The position numbers and the translations under genes were made by a program. A stretch of 64,000 nt of DNA from CAYVQE01 sp964633205 (lineage in GTDB: Bacteria; Myxococcota; B64-G9). Location of the stretch: NCBI GenBank assembly GCA_964633205.1, contig CAZWFN010000013.1:1-64000 (forward strand), given 5' to 3'. A model generated the notes under the pieces. It was not told the origin of the DNA and searched no databases. It saw only the letters and a program-made list of their open reading frames with translations. Within the stretch, counting starts at the first letter, position 1, and each line of letters opens with the position of its first letter. Positions 49,251 to 57,591 of this stretch are shown piece after piece.

Positions 49251-52049
49251 ATGGTGCCGCGGATGGTCTGGTTGGCTTTGTTGCTCGGTTGGGCCGCGGG
49301 AGCGGCCGCGGCCGAACGCAAGCAGCAGCTATTGTCCAACGGGGGCTTCGAGCGGGGGTTGCAGGGCTGGCAGACGCGCGGTCTGAAGTTGATCGCGGAT
49401 CCGCGGCTGGCCCACCGCGGGGTGCGCTGCCTGATGGGCGAGGTGTTTCGCCGCCGCCAGAACCGCACCTTGCACCGCAGCCTCGGGCTGCGCCGCGATC
49501 GGCTGTATCGCTTCGCCATCTGGGCCCGCGCCTCGCAGGGCAGCCGGTTGACGGTCTGGCTCAAGGCGGCCGGTCAGCGGCGGGTGATCGCCAACTGGCA
49601 CGGGGTGGCCCGGCGCTGGACGCGCTATCGGGTCAACTTCACCGTGCCCGCCGACGGCCGGGCCACGCTGGAGATCGCGGCGCCCTCGTCCTTCTGGGCC
49701 CGGGTGGGGCGCATGTGGATCGACGACCTGGTGCTGACCGCCGAGCCGCTGCTGCCACAGACCAAACTTTCCACCGAGCCGGGCTTCGACGACATGCCGT
49801 GCATGGCCCAGACCGGACCGAACGATGCCTGGGCGGCCTGGCTGCGGTCCAGCGGCGAGGGCGAGGAGCTGGCGGTGGTGAGGCTGCACCAGCCCGCGGC
49901 CGACGCCGACCTGGAGCTGGCCGATCGCTGGCAGGTGGCACCCCCGGCGGATGCCGGCGTGCTCGATCCGGTGCTGGCCGCCGGACCGGACGGCACCGCC
50001 TGGCTGGTCTATGCCGCCGAGAAGGGCGACAACTGGGATCTCTACGCCGTCGCCCTGGGGGCGGCCGGTCCGGGTCGGCCGCTGCGGCTGACCCGCCACC
50101 CGGCGGTCGACATCCACCCGGCGGCGGTGGTCGATGGCCGGACCCTGTGGGTGGCCTGGGAGTCCAACCGCGACGGCGGCCGGCGCCACATCCACCTGCT
50201 GGCCGTGCGCGACGGCCAGGCCGGCCGGCCGTTGCGCTTGTCGCAGGGCGAGACCAACAACTACCAGCCCGATGTGATCCGGCCGGAGCGGGGCCGTCTG
50301 CTGGTCGGCTGGCACAGCTTTCGCGAGGACAACTTCGATCTGTACGCCCGCGAGGTGGTCGCCGGTGCGCTGCAGCCCGAACGCCGCCTGACCCGGGCCG
50401 CGCTGATCGACCGCGGCGTGCGGCTGTTGGCCCGCGACGGGCGGGTCTGGCTGGCCTGGGACCAGGCCGACTACGCCGGCTACAAGGTGGGCCGCAACAG
50501 TCTCAAGCGGGTGGTGGTGGCCCGGTTGGACCACGGCCGGCTGCGCCAGCCGGTTGGCTTGCGCCGGACGCGGCTGTGGCAGGAGGCCGAGACACCGGCG
50601 CTGGCCTTCGATGCTGACGGCCGGCTGTGGATCGCGGCGCTGGTGCCGCGCGATCGCAACTCGGGCTGGGATACGCTGGTCTGGCGCCTGGCCCGCAAGG
50701 GCTGGGCCGGGCCCTGGGTGCTGTCGCGGCGCAAGGGCATGAACCGGCGCCCGGCGCTGGCCACCCCGGCCGGGCGGGTGGCGGTGCTGTATCAGAGCGA
50801 CGACATGCCTGGGCGCTGGCGCTCCTACGAGGCGCGCCACCAGGGCGACAGCGACGTCTACCTGGGGCGCATCGACAGCGGCCCGCGGCCGCGCGGTGGA
50901 TCGCTGAAGCTCGAGGCCTACGAGCCGCCGGCCGCGGTCTTCGAGGCGGCCCGGCTGCGCCGCGCCCGCGGCGAAGACAGACCGGGTTGGCAGACCGAGC
51001 TGGACGGCCGGCCGCTGCGGCTGCTGTTCGGCGACCTGCACGAGCACTCCGACCTGTCGGTCTGCGACCGCACCCGGGATGAGACCCCGGATCAGTCCTA
51101 TCAGATGATGCGCGACCTGCTCCGGGTCGACTTCGGCGCCCTGACCGACCACGGCAAGAACTTCAACGATTATCTCTGGCGCCACCTGGGCAAGCGCAAC
51201 CGCAGCAACAGCGATCCAGGGCGCTTTCTGACCTTGAAGGCCCAGGAGTGGACCTCGACCTTCGAGAAGGGCAACACCGACTACCCCTACGGCTACTACG
51301 GCCACCGGGTGCTGGTGTTCGGCGACGCCCGCGCGCCGCGGTTCTACAACGCGGCCGACGGGGACACGCCGGCGCAGCTGCGCCAGAAGCTGCACGCCGG
51401 CGGCGTGCCCTTCGTGCTGATCCCGCACCAGCTGGCCGACACCGGCAACGTGCCGCTGGACTGGGCCGGCCACGACGAGGGCGACGAGCCGGTGGCCGAG
51501 ATCTTCCAGTTCCGCGGCTCCTACGAGTGCAAGGGCTGCCCGCGCGAGGCCGAGCTGAGCACGCCGCGGGGCTGGTTCCTCCAGGATGCCTGGGCCCGCG
51601 GCACCCGGGTGGGGGTGGTGGCCGCACCCGATCACCGCGGCGGCCTCGGCAAGGCCGCGCTGTGGGCCGAGGATCTGAGCCCGCAGGCGCTGTTGGCGGC
51701 CCTGCGCGCCCGGCGCACCTACGGCACCACCGCGGCGCGCATCCTGCTCGAGGTGCGGGTGGCCGGCCACTTGATGGGTGCCGCGGTCGAGCCGCTGGCC
51801 GCCGGCCAGACCGTGCCCATCAGAGTACGGGTCGACTGCCCGCGGCCCCTCCAGCAGGTGGTGGTGCTGCGCGACAACCGCCCGATCTTCCGCGTCCGGC
51901 CCCGTGGCCGTCGGGCGGATTTCACCTGGCGCGATAAACCGGCGGCCGGGGCCCACTGGTACTATGTGCGCGTGGTCCAGCGCGACGGCGAACTGGCCTG
52001 GTCGTCGCCGGTCTGGTTCGGCCGGCCGGAAGAGTCACCACCGCCCTGA
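49251..52049 (+). CDS. Secreted carbohydrate-binding/beta-propeller protein with PHP metal-hydrolase domain
   Basis: A 932-residue exported protein. The ATG at 49251 has GAGGAGG upstream and a signal (MVWLALLLGWAAGAAAAE). A galactose-binding-like carbohydrate-binding domain fills about residues 28-165 (LLSNGGFERGLQGWQ; WTRYRVNFTVPADG). Six or seven propeller-like repeats follow to about 545 (WLVYAAEKGDNWDLYAV, LWVAWESNRDGG, LVGWHSFREDNFDLYA). A PHP/DUF3604-like domain comes next (about 590-820: FGDLHEHSDLS, GALTDHGKNF, HQLADTGN, AAPDHRGG), then a C-terminal beta-sandwich. It is paralogous to the protein at 26875-29295 but has the extra carbohydrate-binding domain. Likely a cell-surface or secreted enzyme acting on a glycan phosphate; this is inferred. 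Confidence 0.84.
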   Translation: MVPRMVWLALLLGWAAGAAAAERKQQLLSNGGFERGLQGWQTRGLKLIADPRLAHRGVRCLMGEVFRRRQNRTLHRSLGLRRDRLYRFAIWARASQGSRLTVWLKAAGQRRVIANWHGVARRWTRYRVNFTVPADGRATLEIAAPSSFWARVGRMWIDDLVLTAEPLLPQTKLSTEPGFDDMPCMAQTGPNDAWAAWLRSSGEGEELAVVRLHQPAADADLELADRWQVAPPADAGVLDPVLAAGPDGTAWLVYAAEKGDNWDLYAVALGAAGPGRPLRLTRHPAVDIHPAAVVDGRTLWVAWESNRDGGRRHIHLLAVRDGQAGRPLRLSQGETNNYQPDVIRPERGRLLVGWHSFREDNFDLYAREVVAGALQPERRLTRAALIDRGVRLLARDGRVWLAWDQADYAGYKVGRNSLKRVVVARLDHGRLRQPVGLRRTRLWQEAETPALAFDADGRLWIAALVPRDRNSGWDTLVWRLARKGWAGPWVLSRRKGMNRRPALATPAGRVAVLYQSDDMPGRWRSYEARHQGDSDVYLGRIDSGPRPRGGSLKLEAYEPPAAVFEAARLRRARGEDRPGWQTELDGRPLRLLFGDLHEHSDLSVCDRTRDETPDQSYQMMRDLLRVDFGALTDHGKNFNDYLWRHLGKRNRSNSDPGRFLTLKAQEWTSTFEKGNTDYPYGYYGHRVLVFGDARAPRFYNAADGDTPAQLRQKLHAGGVPFVLIPHQLADTGNVPLDWAGHDEGDEPVAEIFQFRGSYECKGCPREAELSTPRGWFLQDAWARGTRVGVVAAPDHRGGLGKAALWAEDLSPQALLAALRARRTYGTTAARILLEVRVAGHLMGAAVEPLAAGQTVPIRVRVDCPRPLQQVVVLRDNRPIFRVRPRGRRADFTWRDKPAAGAHWYYVRVVQRDGELAWSSPVWFGRPEESPPP

Positions 52050-52070
52050 GCCGGAGTCTCTCGCCCGGCT
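52049..52070. terminator. Hairpin between convergent genes
   Basis: AGCCGG (52049-52054) and CCGGCT (52065-52070) form a 6-bp stem in the 19-bp gap between the PHP gene and the sulfatase-like gene. No T-run is present. Weak candidate for a bidirectional terminator. Confidence 0.3.
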
Positions 52071-53544
52071 ACTGCATGTAGCCCAGCGACTGCAGCTCCT
52101 CGACCAGATCGGGATCCAGCTCGTCGACCTTCAGCGACGGTTTGCCGCCTTCGATCTCGGCCTTGAGCACGTGCAGCAGCTTCTCGCCGACCGGGCGCCG
52201 GTCGGGCCACAGGTTGCGCTTTTCGTGCGGATCGGCCAGCACGTCGTAGAGCTGGAAGACCTCCTCGTCGAAGGAGACCGAGGGCAGCAGCTCGGGTCGG
52301 CCGACGTGCTTCATGAATACCTCGCGTACCGCTGGGCGCTGGTAGACCAGCTTGTAGCGCCGGGTGCGGATGGCCGAGCGGCGGATGCCGTAGCAGTTGT
52401 ACTCGGAGATGACGTAGCGCGGCACCGGCACCGCCTTGCGCTGGCGCAGCGCTCGGGTCATGTCCAGACCGCTCATGGCGCCCGGTATCTTCGCCCCGGC
52501 CAGCGCCAGGGTGGTGGGGGCCAGGTCGATCTGCTGGACGAAGGCGGAGGTATAACCGCCCCGGGCGGATTTTTCGATCCAGGGAGCGCGGATCAGCAGC
52601 GGGATGCGCATGTGGGTCTCGTAGTGGTGGTGGGCGTGCAGATAGACGCCGTGCTCGCCGAAGGCCTCACCGTGATCGGCGGTGACGAAGATGCTGGCCT
52701 CGTCCCAGAAGCCCAGCTTCTGGAGCTGGCCGAACAGCCGGGCCAGCTGGTCGTCGGTCGAGCGGATCAGGCCGTCGTAGAGCGCCACCACTTTTTTGCG
52801 CTGGGCCTCCGGGTAGTCGTTCTTGTATTCCCAGTGCACCCGGTGGCGCACCTTGCCCTCGTACTCCGGATAGTACATGTTGTCGTAGGGCGGTTTGGGC
52901 TTGTAGGGATCGTGGGGGTCGAGCAAGAACAGCAGCAGGAACACCTTGTCCTGGCCGCGGTGGCGCCGCAGGTGCTCGAGACCCAGATCGACGACCTGGC
53001 GGGCGTCGGGCAGGCCCTTCCAGTTGCCAATGGTGTCCTCGTAGACGTCGAAGCCGTGGTGCATGCCGAAGGCCGAGCTGATGTTGCCGTTGCCCACCAC
53101 CGCCAGCGTGGTGTAACCGGCCTTCTTGAGCTGCCCGGCCATGGTGCCGACCGACGCGGGCAGCTTGTGCCAGTCGCACTGTACGCGGTGCTCGGTCGGG
53201 ATCAGGCCGGTGAGCATGCTGGTGGTCGCCGGCCGGGTCCAGGGGGCGTTGGCGAAAAAGCGGGTGAAGATCACCCCCTCGTCGGCGAAGCGGTCCAGGG
53301 CGGGGGTGGTGTCGCGGCCGTAGCCGTAGGCCGAGACGTGATCGGGCCTGAGCGCGTCGACTACGATCCAGATGATCGGTTTTCCGGTCTCCGGGGCGGT
53401 GGCGGCCTCGGCGGGCACCGCCGGGCGCTCGAGCCCCGGGAAGTAGAGCGTGGCCGGCTCGTCGCCGGGCAAGACCTCGTCGGCGGTCGCGGCGGTCGAG
53501 CAGGTCATCGTCAGCAGCAGGCATCCCAGTACGATGCGTTTCAT
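52069..53544 (-). CDS. Exported sulfatase-like enzyme with Thr nucleophile
   Basis: A 491-residue alkaline-phosphatase-superfamily enzyme. The ATG at 53544 overlaps the preceding stop (ATGA), with AGGAGAGGGA upstream. The signal is short (VLGCLLLTMTCSTAATA) and contains two Cys but no clear lipobox. The domain opens with IIWIVVDALRPDHVSAYGYG. The nucleophile position is TRPATTSMLTG (Thr103), where a formylglycine sulfatase would have Cys or Ser. VTADHGEAFGEHG and the HYETHMRIPLLIRAPW loop follow. The C-terminus ends LQSLGYMQ. It is coupled to the phosphodiesterase gene at 53541. Confidence 0.88.
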   Translation of the reverse strand: MKRIVLGCLLLTMTCSTAATADEVLPGDEPATLYFPGLERPAVPAEAATAPETGKPIIWIVVDALRPDHVSAYGYGRDTTPALDRFADEGVIFTRFFANAPWTRPATTSMLTGLIPTEHRVQCDWHKLPASVGTMAGQLKKAGYTTLAVVGNGNISSAFGMHHGFDVYEDTIGNWKGLPDARQVVDLGLEHLRRHRGQDKVFLLLFLLDPHDPYKPKPPYDNMYYPEYEGKVRHRVHWEYKNDYPEAQRKKVVALYDGLIRSTDDQLARLFGQLQKLGFWDEASIFVTADHGEAFGEHGVYLHAHHHYETHMRIPLLIRAPWIEKSARGGYTSAFVQQIDLAPTTLALAGAKIPGAMSGLDMTRALRQRKAVPVPRYVISEYNCYGIRRSAIRTRRYKLVYQRPAVREVFMKHVGRPELLPSVSFDEEVFQLYDVLADPHEKRNLWPDRRPVGEKLLHVLKAEIEGGKPSLKVDELDPDLVEELQSLGYMQ

Positions 53545-54968
53545 GGCCAATCCCTCTCCTGGGTCTCGAGCCCGAAGTGCTCCCGTATCAGCGGCGCGAT
53601 CTCGAGGATCGACCGCACCTGCCGATGTTCGCTTTTCGGGCGGCCGGGGTCAAACCACAGGCAGATGCCCGCGGCGGAGTGGTTGGCGTCGTCCGGGCCG
53701 GTGTCGTTGCCCCGGGCGTGGATGCGGCCGCTGCCGACGCTGGCTGCGGCCCGCCAGGCCAGATCGCCGGGATAGGCGATCAGGTCCGGGGCCACGCCGC
53801 GCAGCTGCCGGTAGATGCGCTCCGGCCACAGCACCCGGGTACCCAGCGGCTGGCCGGCCTCGTCGCCGATGGCTTCGAGCCGCTCGGCCAGTCCGGCCCG
53901 ATAGGCAGCGTAGTCGGCCGCGGCCACCGCCCCGCGGGGCTCGCGGCCGCGGCGGTTGATCCAGATGCGGGCGTGGAAGCCGCCGTCGGCCCAGGCGCGG
54001 GTTCGCGCCCAGTCGACCATTTCCGGCCGCAGCGGGCCTGCCTGCACCGGCGCCTGGTGCAGGCACAGATCGCCCTGCTGGATCAGCCACTCGTTGATGT
54101 GCAGCGCACCCTGCATGGCGCGGCCGCCGTGATCGCTGACCACCAGCACGGCGACGCCTTCGCCGGCGGCCTCGATCAGATCGGCCACCTGGCGGTCGAG
54201 CGCGGCATAGAAATCGGGGATGGCTTCGGCGTGTGGGCCGTCCGGCCGGTGCAGCCTATGGGCCGGATCGAAGTCGCGCCAGAAGCCGTGGTGCATGCGA
54301 TCGGGGCCCATGTCCACCAGCACCATCAGGTCCCAGTCGGGCTCGGCGGCCCAGGCCCGGGCCACCCGGAAGCGGGCCCGGGTGACCGTGGTCACCTCGT
54401 GCCGCAGCCGCTCCTTGTCCGCGCTGCGGTAGCCCTCGACATCGATGCGGTAGCCGCCCGGGCCGGCCAGCGCATCGAGCGCGGCCCGTTGCTCCGGCGG
54501 CCAGACGAAGGCCGACTCAGGCCCCGGGCTGAGAACGCCGGCCACCAGCCGGCCGCGCAGCGGCCAGGGCGGGTAGGTGCCCGGCACCCCGATCACATAG
54601 CTGGTCAGCCCGGCCCGGCTCAGTCCATCCCAGACCCAATCGGCCCGGATGCGCCGGGAGTCGACCAGCGCCGGCGAGCCGTAGCCGCGGTCGGCGCGCA
54701 GGCGAAAGCCATACAGGCCCAGCTCCCCGGGGTCGCAGCCGGTGAACATGCTGGCCCAGGCCGGCAGGCTGACGGGCGGATCGGTCGAGCGCAGCGGCCC
54801 GCCGCAGCCCCGCGCCGCCAGACCGTTCAGAAACGGCATCCGCCCGGCCAGCCGATCGAACACCAGGCTCGGCTCGGCGCCGTCGAGTCCGATCACCAGC
54901 AGGCGTGGGCGGGCGTCAGCGATGGCGGGTGCGCCTCCTCTTCGCGCGGAGCCGGATGGTGGACACAA
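53541..54968 (-). CDS. Type I phosphodiesterase / alkaline-phosphatase-superfamily hydrolase
   Basis: A roughly 475-residue metal-dependent phosphohydrolase. LLVIGLDGAEPSLVFDRL holds the metal Asp, the nucleophile motif is SLPAWASMFTG (Ser67 from the TTG), and LVVSDHGGRAMQG the second metal site. It has no signal peptide, like its closest relative at 24051. The start is uncertain: TTG at 54968 has only a weak AGG nearby, while GAGGAGG (54934-54940) points to codon ATC at 54923, a very rare start. A promoter at 54997-55024 is compatible with either. The stop overlaps the sulfatase-like ATG. Confidence 0.82.
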   Translation of the reverse strand: MCPPSGSARRGGAPAIADARPRLLVIGLDGAEPSLVFDRLAGRMPFLNGLAARGCGGPLRSTDPPVSLPAWASMFTGCDPGELGLYGFRLRADRGYGSPALVDSRRIRADWVWDGLSRAGLTSYVIGVPGTYPPWPLRGRLVAGVLSPGPESAFVWPPEQRAALDALAGPGGYRIDVEGYRSADKERLRHEVTTVTRARFRVARAWAAEPDWDLMVLVDMGPDRMHHGFWRDFDPAHRLHRPDGPHAEAIPDFYAALDRQVADLIEAAGEGVAVLVVSDHGGRAMQGALHINEWLIQQGDLCLHQAPVQAGPLRPEMVDWARTRAWADGGFHARIWINRRGREPRGAVAAADYAAYRAGLAERLEAIGDEAGQPLGTRVLWPERIYRQLRGVAPDLIAYPGDLAWRAAASVGSGRIHARGNDTGPDDANHSAAGICLWFDPGRPKSEHRQVRSILEIAPLIREHFGLETQERDWP

Positions 54969-54996
54969 GAAAACCTGGCGGTCAAGATCGGCTGCG

Positions 54997-55031
54997 CTTA
55001 TACTGCGCCTCGCTAAGCGTGCAATGCACGC
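54997..55031 (-). promoter_or_regulatory. Predicted promoter of the 53541-54968 phosphodiesterase gene
   Basis: Minus-strand TTGCAC (55024-55019), a 16-bp spacer and TATAAG (55002-54997), the same spacing and -10 as at 49131. A perfect inverted repeat GCGTGCA-A-TGCACGC (55017-55031) covers the -35, a likely operator between the divergent phosphodiesterase and ATP sulfurylase genes. Confidence 0.5.
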
Positions 55032-55076
55032 CGCGCCGCCGGCCGGGTGGCGGCCCGGCGGCACTCGGAGGCAGCG

Positions 55077-56825
55077 ATGGCAGGACCAGGCATGGAGCCT
55101 TACGGCGGCGAGCTCATCGTTCTGATCGCCGGCGCCGATCGCGTCGATGCGCTCAAGCAGGAGTCGCGCGACTGGCCGTCGTGGCAGCTCAGCCCGCGGC
55201 AGCTGGGCGACGTGGAGCTGCTGTTGACCGGCGGCTTCTCGCCGCTGACCGGCTTCATGGGCCGGCGCGACTACGACAGCGTGCTCGAGCGCATGCAGCT
55301 GGCCGACGGCACCTTCTGGCCGCTGCCGATCACGCTCGACGTCTCCGACGCGCTCGGCCGCAAGCTGCGCCCCGACGACCGGCTGGTGCTGCGCGATCTG
55401 TTCGGGGTGGCGGTGGCCGTGCTGCGGGTGACCGACGTCTGGCAGCCCGGGCTGACCCGCGAGGCCGAGCAGGTCTACGGCACCGACCGACCCGACCACC
55501 CCGGCGTGGCCATGCTGCGCGAGGGCACCCACTCCTGGTACGTGGGCGGGCCGGTCGAGGGTCTGGAGCGGCCCGAGCACTACGATTTCGCCGAGCTGCG
55601 GCCGACCCCGGCCGAGGTGCGTCGCCGCATCACCCAGCTGGGATGGTCGCGCACGGTGGCCTTCGAGACGCGGCATCCCATGCACCGCGCCCAGCAGGAG
55701 CTGACCCTGCGGGTCATTCGCGACCTGGACGCCGGCCTGCTGATCCAGCCCACCGTGGGCCAGACCAAGACCGGCGACATCGAGCACTTCGCCCGGGTGC
55801 GCTGCATCCAGGCGGTGGTGGGCCAGTACCCGCCGGAACGGGCGCTGTTGGCCTTGCTGCCCTTCACCAGCCGCCTGGCCGGGCCGCGCGAGGCGGCCCT
55901 GCTGGCCATCGCCCATCGCAACCACGGCTGCAGCCACTTCCTGGTCGGCCGCGACCACGCCGGCGCCGGTCGCGACGAGAAGGGCCAGCCCTTCTATTCG
56001 CCGGACGCCGCCCGCGCGCTGCTCGAGGCGCACGCCGCCGAGCTGGAGATCGAGCCGGTGGCCTCGCGCGAGATGGTCTACCTGCCCGAGCAACGGCGCT
56101 ACGCGCCGCGCGACGAGGTGCCCGCCGGCGCGCAGGCCCTTTCCTTGTCGCCGGCCGAGCTGGCCCAGAAGCTCGAGCGCGGCGAGGACATCCCGGCCCA
56201 CTTCTCGCACCCGGAGGTGATCGCCGAGCTGCGCAAGGCACGGCCGCCGCGCGCGCGGCAGGGCTTCACCGTGTTCTGCTCCGGACTGCCCTCGGCCGGC
56301 AAGTCGACCGTGGCCCAGGTGCTGATGATCCGCCTGCTGGAGATCGGCGGCCGGCCGGTCACCCTGCTCGACGGCGACATCGTGCGCACCCACCTGTCGA
56401 GCGAACTCGGTTTTTCGCGCCACGACCGCGATCTGAACATCACCCGCATCGGTTTCGTGGCCTCCGAGATCACCAAGAACGGCGGCGTGGCCATCTGCGC
56501 CCCCATCGCCCCCTATGACCGGGTGCGCAAGCAGGTGCGCTCCATGATCGTGCCCAAGGGCGGCTTCGTGCTGGTCCACGTGGCCACCCCGCTGGCCACC
56601 TGCGAGCAGCGCGACCGCAAGGGCCTCTACGCCAAGGCCCGGGCCGGGCTGATCGACGAGTTCACCGGCATCTCCGACCCCTACGAGCCGCCGCAGGACG
56701 CCGAGGTGGTGGTCGACACCGCCAGCCAGAGCCCGGCCGCCTGCGCCGAGACCATCCTGACCTACCTGCGCCAGCGCGGCTACCTGCCCGCCGGCGCGGC
56801 CGCCGACGAGTCGGGCGCCGGTTGA
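55077..56825 (+). CDS. sat/cysC: Fused ATP sulfurylase / APS kinase (Sat-CysC)
   Basis: Activates sulfate to APS and then PAPS. The 582-residue protein has an N-terminal PUA-like region, the sulfurylase domain to about residue 385 and a C-terminal APS kinase (P-loop GLPSAGKST at 403-411, then DGDIVRTHLSSELGFSRHDR). In the sulfurylase active site the family motif TRNPxHxxH reads TRHPMHRAQ (residues 198-206): Asn is His, and the second His is Gln. Downstream GRDHAG and MVYLPEQRRYAPRDEVP are normal. The ATG follows GGAGGC. It adjoins the sulfatase-like locus and could supply PAPS for a sulfotransferase, but no such gene is in view. Confidence 0.9.
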   Translation: MAGPGMEPYGGELIVLIAGADRVDALKQESRDWPSWQLSPRQLGDVELLLTGGFSPLTGFMGRRDYDSVLERMQLADGTFWPLPITLDVSDALGRKLRPDDRLVLRDLFGVAVAVLRVTDVWQPGLTREAEQVYGTDRPDHPGVAMLREGTHSWYVGGPVEGLERPEHYDFAELRPTPAEVRRRITQLGWSRTVAFETRHPMHRAQQELTLRVIRDLDAGLLIQPTVGQTKTGDIEHFARVRCIQAVVGQYPPERALLALLPFTSRLAGPREAALLAIAHRNHGCSHFLVGRDHAGAGRDEKGQPFYSPDAARALLEAHAAELEIEPVASREMVYLPEQRRYAPRDEVPAGAQALSLSPAELAQKLERGEDIPAHFSHPEVIAELRKARPPRARQGFTVFCSGLPSAGKSTVAQVLMIRLLEIGGRPVTLLDGDIVRTHLSSELGFSRHDRDLNITRIGFVASEITKNGGVAICAPIAPYDRVRKQVRSMIVPKGGFVLVHVATPLATCEQRDRKGLYAKARAGLIDEFTGISDPYEPPQDAEVVVDTASQSPAACAETILTYLRQRGYLPAGAAADESGAG

Positions 56826-56840
56826 GCAGGCGCCGGCCGA

Positions 56841-57551
56841 TCAAAAAATGTCCACCAATCCCAGCCCCGGGGCGGGCCGGGGCCGCAGCCGGCCGCGCTT
56901 CAGGCGCACGGCTGCCGCGCTGGGATCGCCGATCAGGTCCAGGTGGCCGTCGAGATCGGCGTAGATCACGTTCGGCCGCGCCAGGGCGAAGGCCAGCCCG
57001 GCCGCGATGGCCAGGGCGCATTCGTCCATGCAGCCCACCATGGATTCAAGCTCGGCGGCCCGCGCCACCGCGTCGATCTGCATCGCCTCGGCGATGCCGC
57101 CGACCTTCATCAGCTTGATGTTGATCATGTCGACCCGCTCGTGGCGGGCCAGCCGGTAGGCGTCGCCGAGCCCGCACAGGCTCTCGTCGGCCATCACCGG
57201 CAGCGGCAGTTGGCGGGTCAGCCGCCCGAGCAGGGCCATGTCCACCGCTGCCAGCGCTGCCGGGTGGGTCTTGCGCCGGGGCCGCAGTCGCTCCAGCAGC
57301 CGCACCGGCCGCAGCGGATCGCGCCGGCGCAGCGTATCGCCGGCGGCGGTCTGGATGAAGTCGAGGGCGGCGGACGGCGTCTCGCCTGTCACCGCCGGGT
57401 CGGGCGCGGCGCAGCCCAGCCCCACCAGGGGTCCGTCGGTGACCAGGCGCAGCAGCACGTTGGTGGTGCGGTCGAACGTGGCGCCGGCGATGGTGTACGG
57501 CGTGGCCAGCTTCAGCTCGAGCGCCCAGGCTTCGATGCGTTCGATGCGCAT
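56841..57551 (-). CDS. Enolase-superfamily dipeptide epimerase with internal deletion
   Basis: Related to L-Ala-D/L-Glu epimerase and N-acetyl-D-glutamate racemase (DgcA-like). The 236-residue product is about 110 residues shorter than the family. The N-terminal cap (IERIEAWALELKLATPYTIA) runs to AALAAVDMALLGRL, then jumps to LPLPVMADESLCGLGDA. The barrel strands that carry the first catalytic Lys pair (KxK) and two metal-binding acidic residues are missing. The remaining MADES, NIKLMKVGG and VGCMDECALAIA segments are intact, as is the YADLDGHLDLIGD end. The frame is continuous across the junction (near residue 110), so the deletion is clean. It is probably inactive as an epimerase, or has another role. 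Last gene of the minus operon. Confidence 0.78.
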   Translation of the reverse strand: MRIERIEAWALELKLATPYTIAGATFDRTTNVLLRLVTDGPLVGLGCAAPDPAVTGETPSAALDFIQTAAGDTLRRRDPLRPVRLLERLRPRRKTHPAALAAVDMALLGRLTRQLPLPVMADESLCGLGDAYRLARHERVDMINIKLMKVGGIAEAMQIDAVARAAELESMVGCMDECALAIAAGLAFALARPNVIYADLDGHLDLIGDPSAAAVRLKRGRLRPRPAPGLGLVDIF

Positions 57552-57591
57552 GACGTCTCTCTCGGTCTCGCGTTCGCCCGAGAATCTCGGA

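Noticed and set aside
21862..53544. Sulfatases working with the adjacent Sat-CysC sulfate-activation enzyme
   Set aside because: The three sulfatase-like proteins have Thr in place of the formylglycine Cys/Ser, so sulfate-ester hydrolysis is not supported despite the nearby PAPS-forming enzyme.
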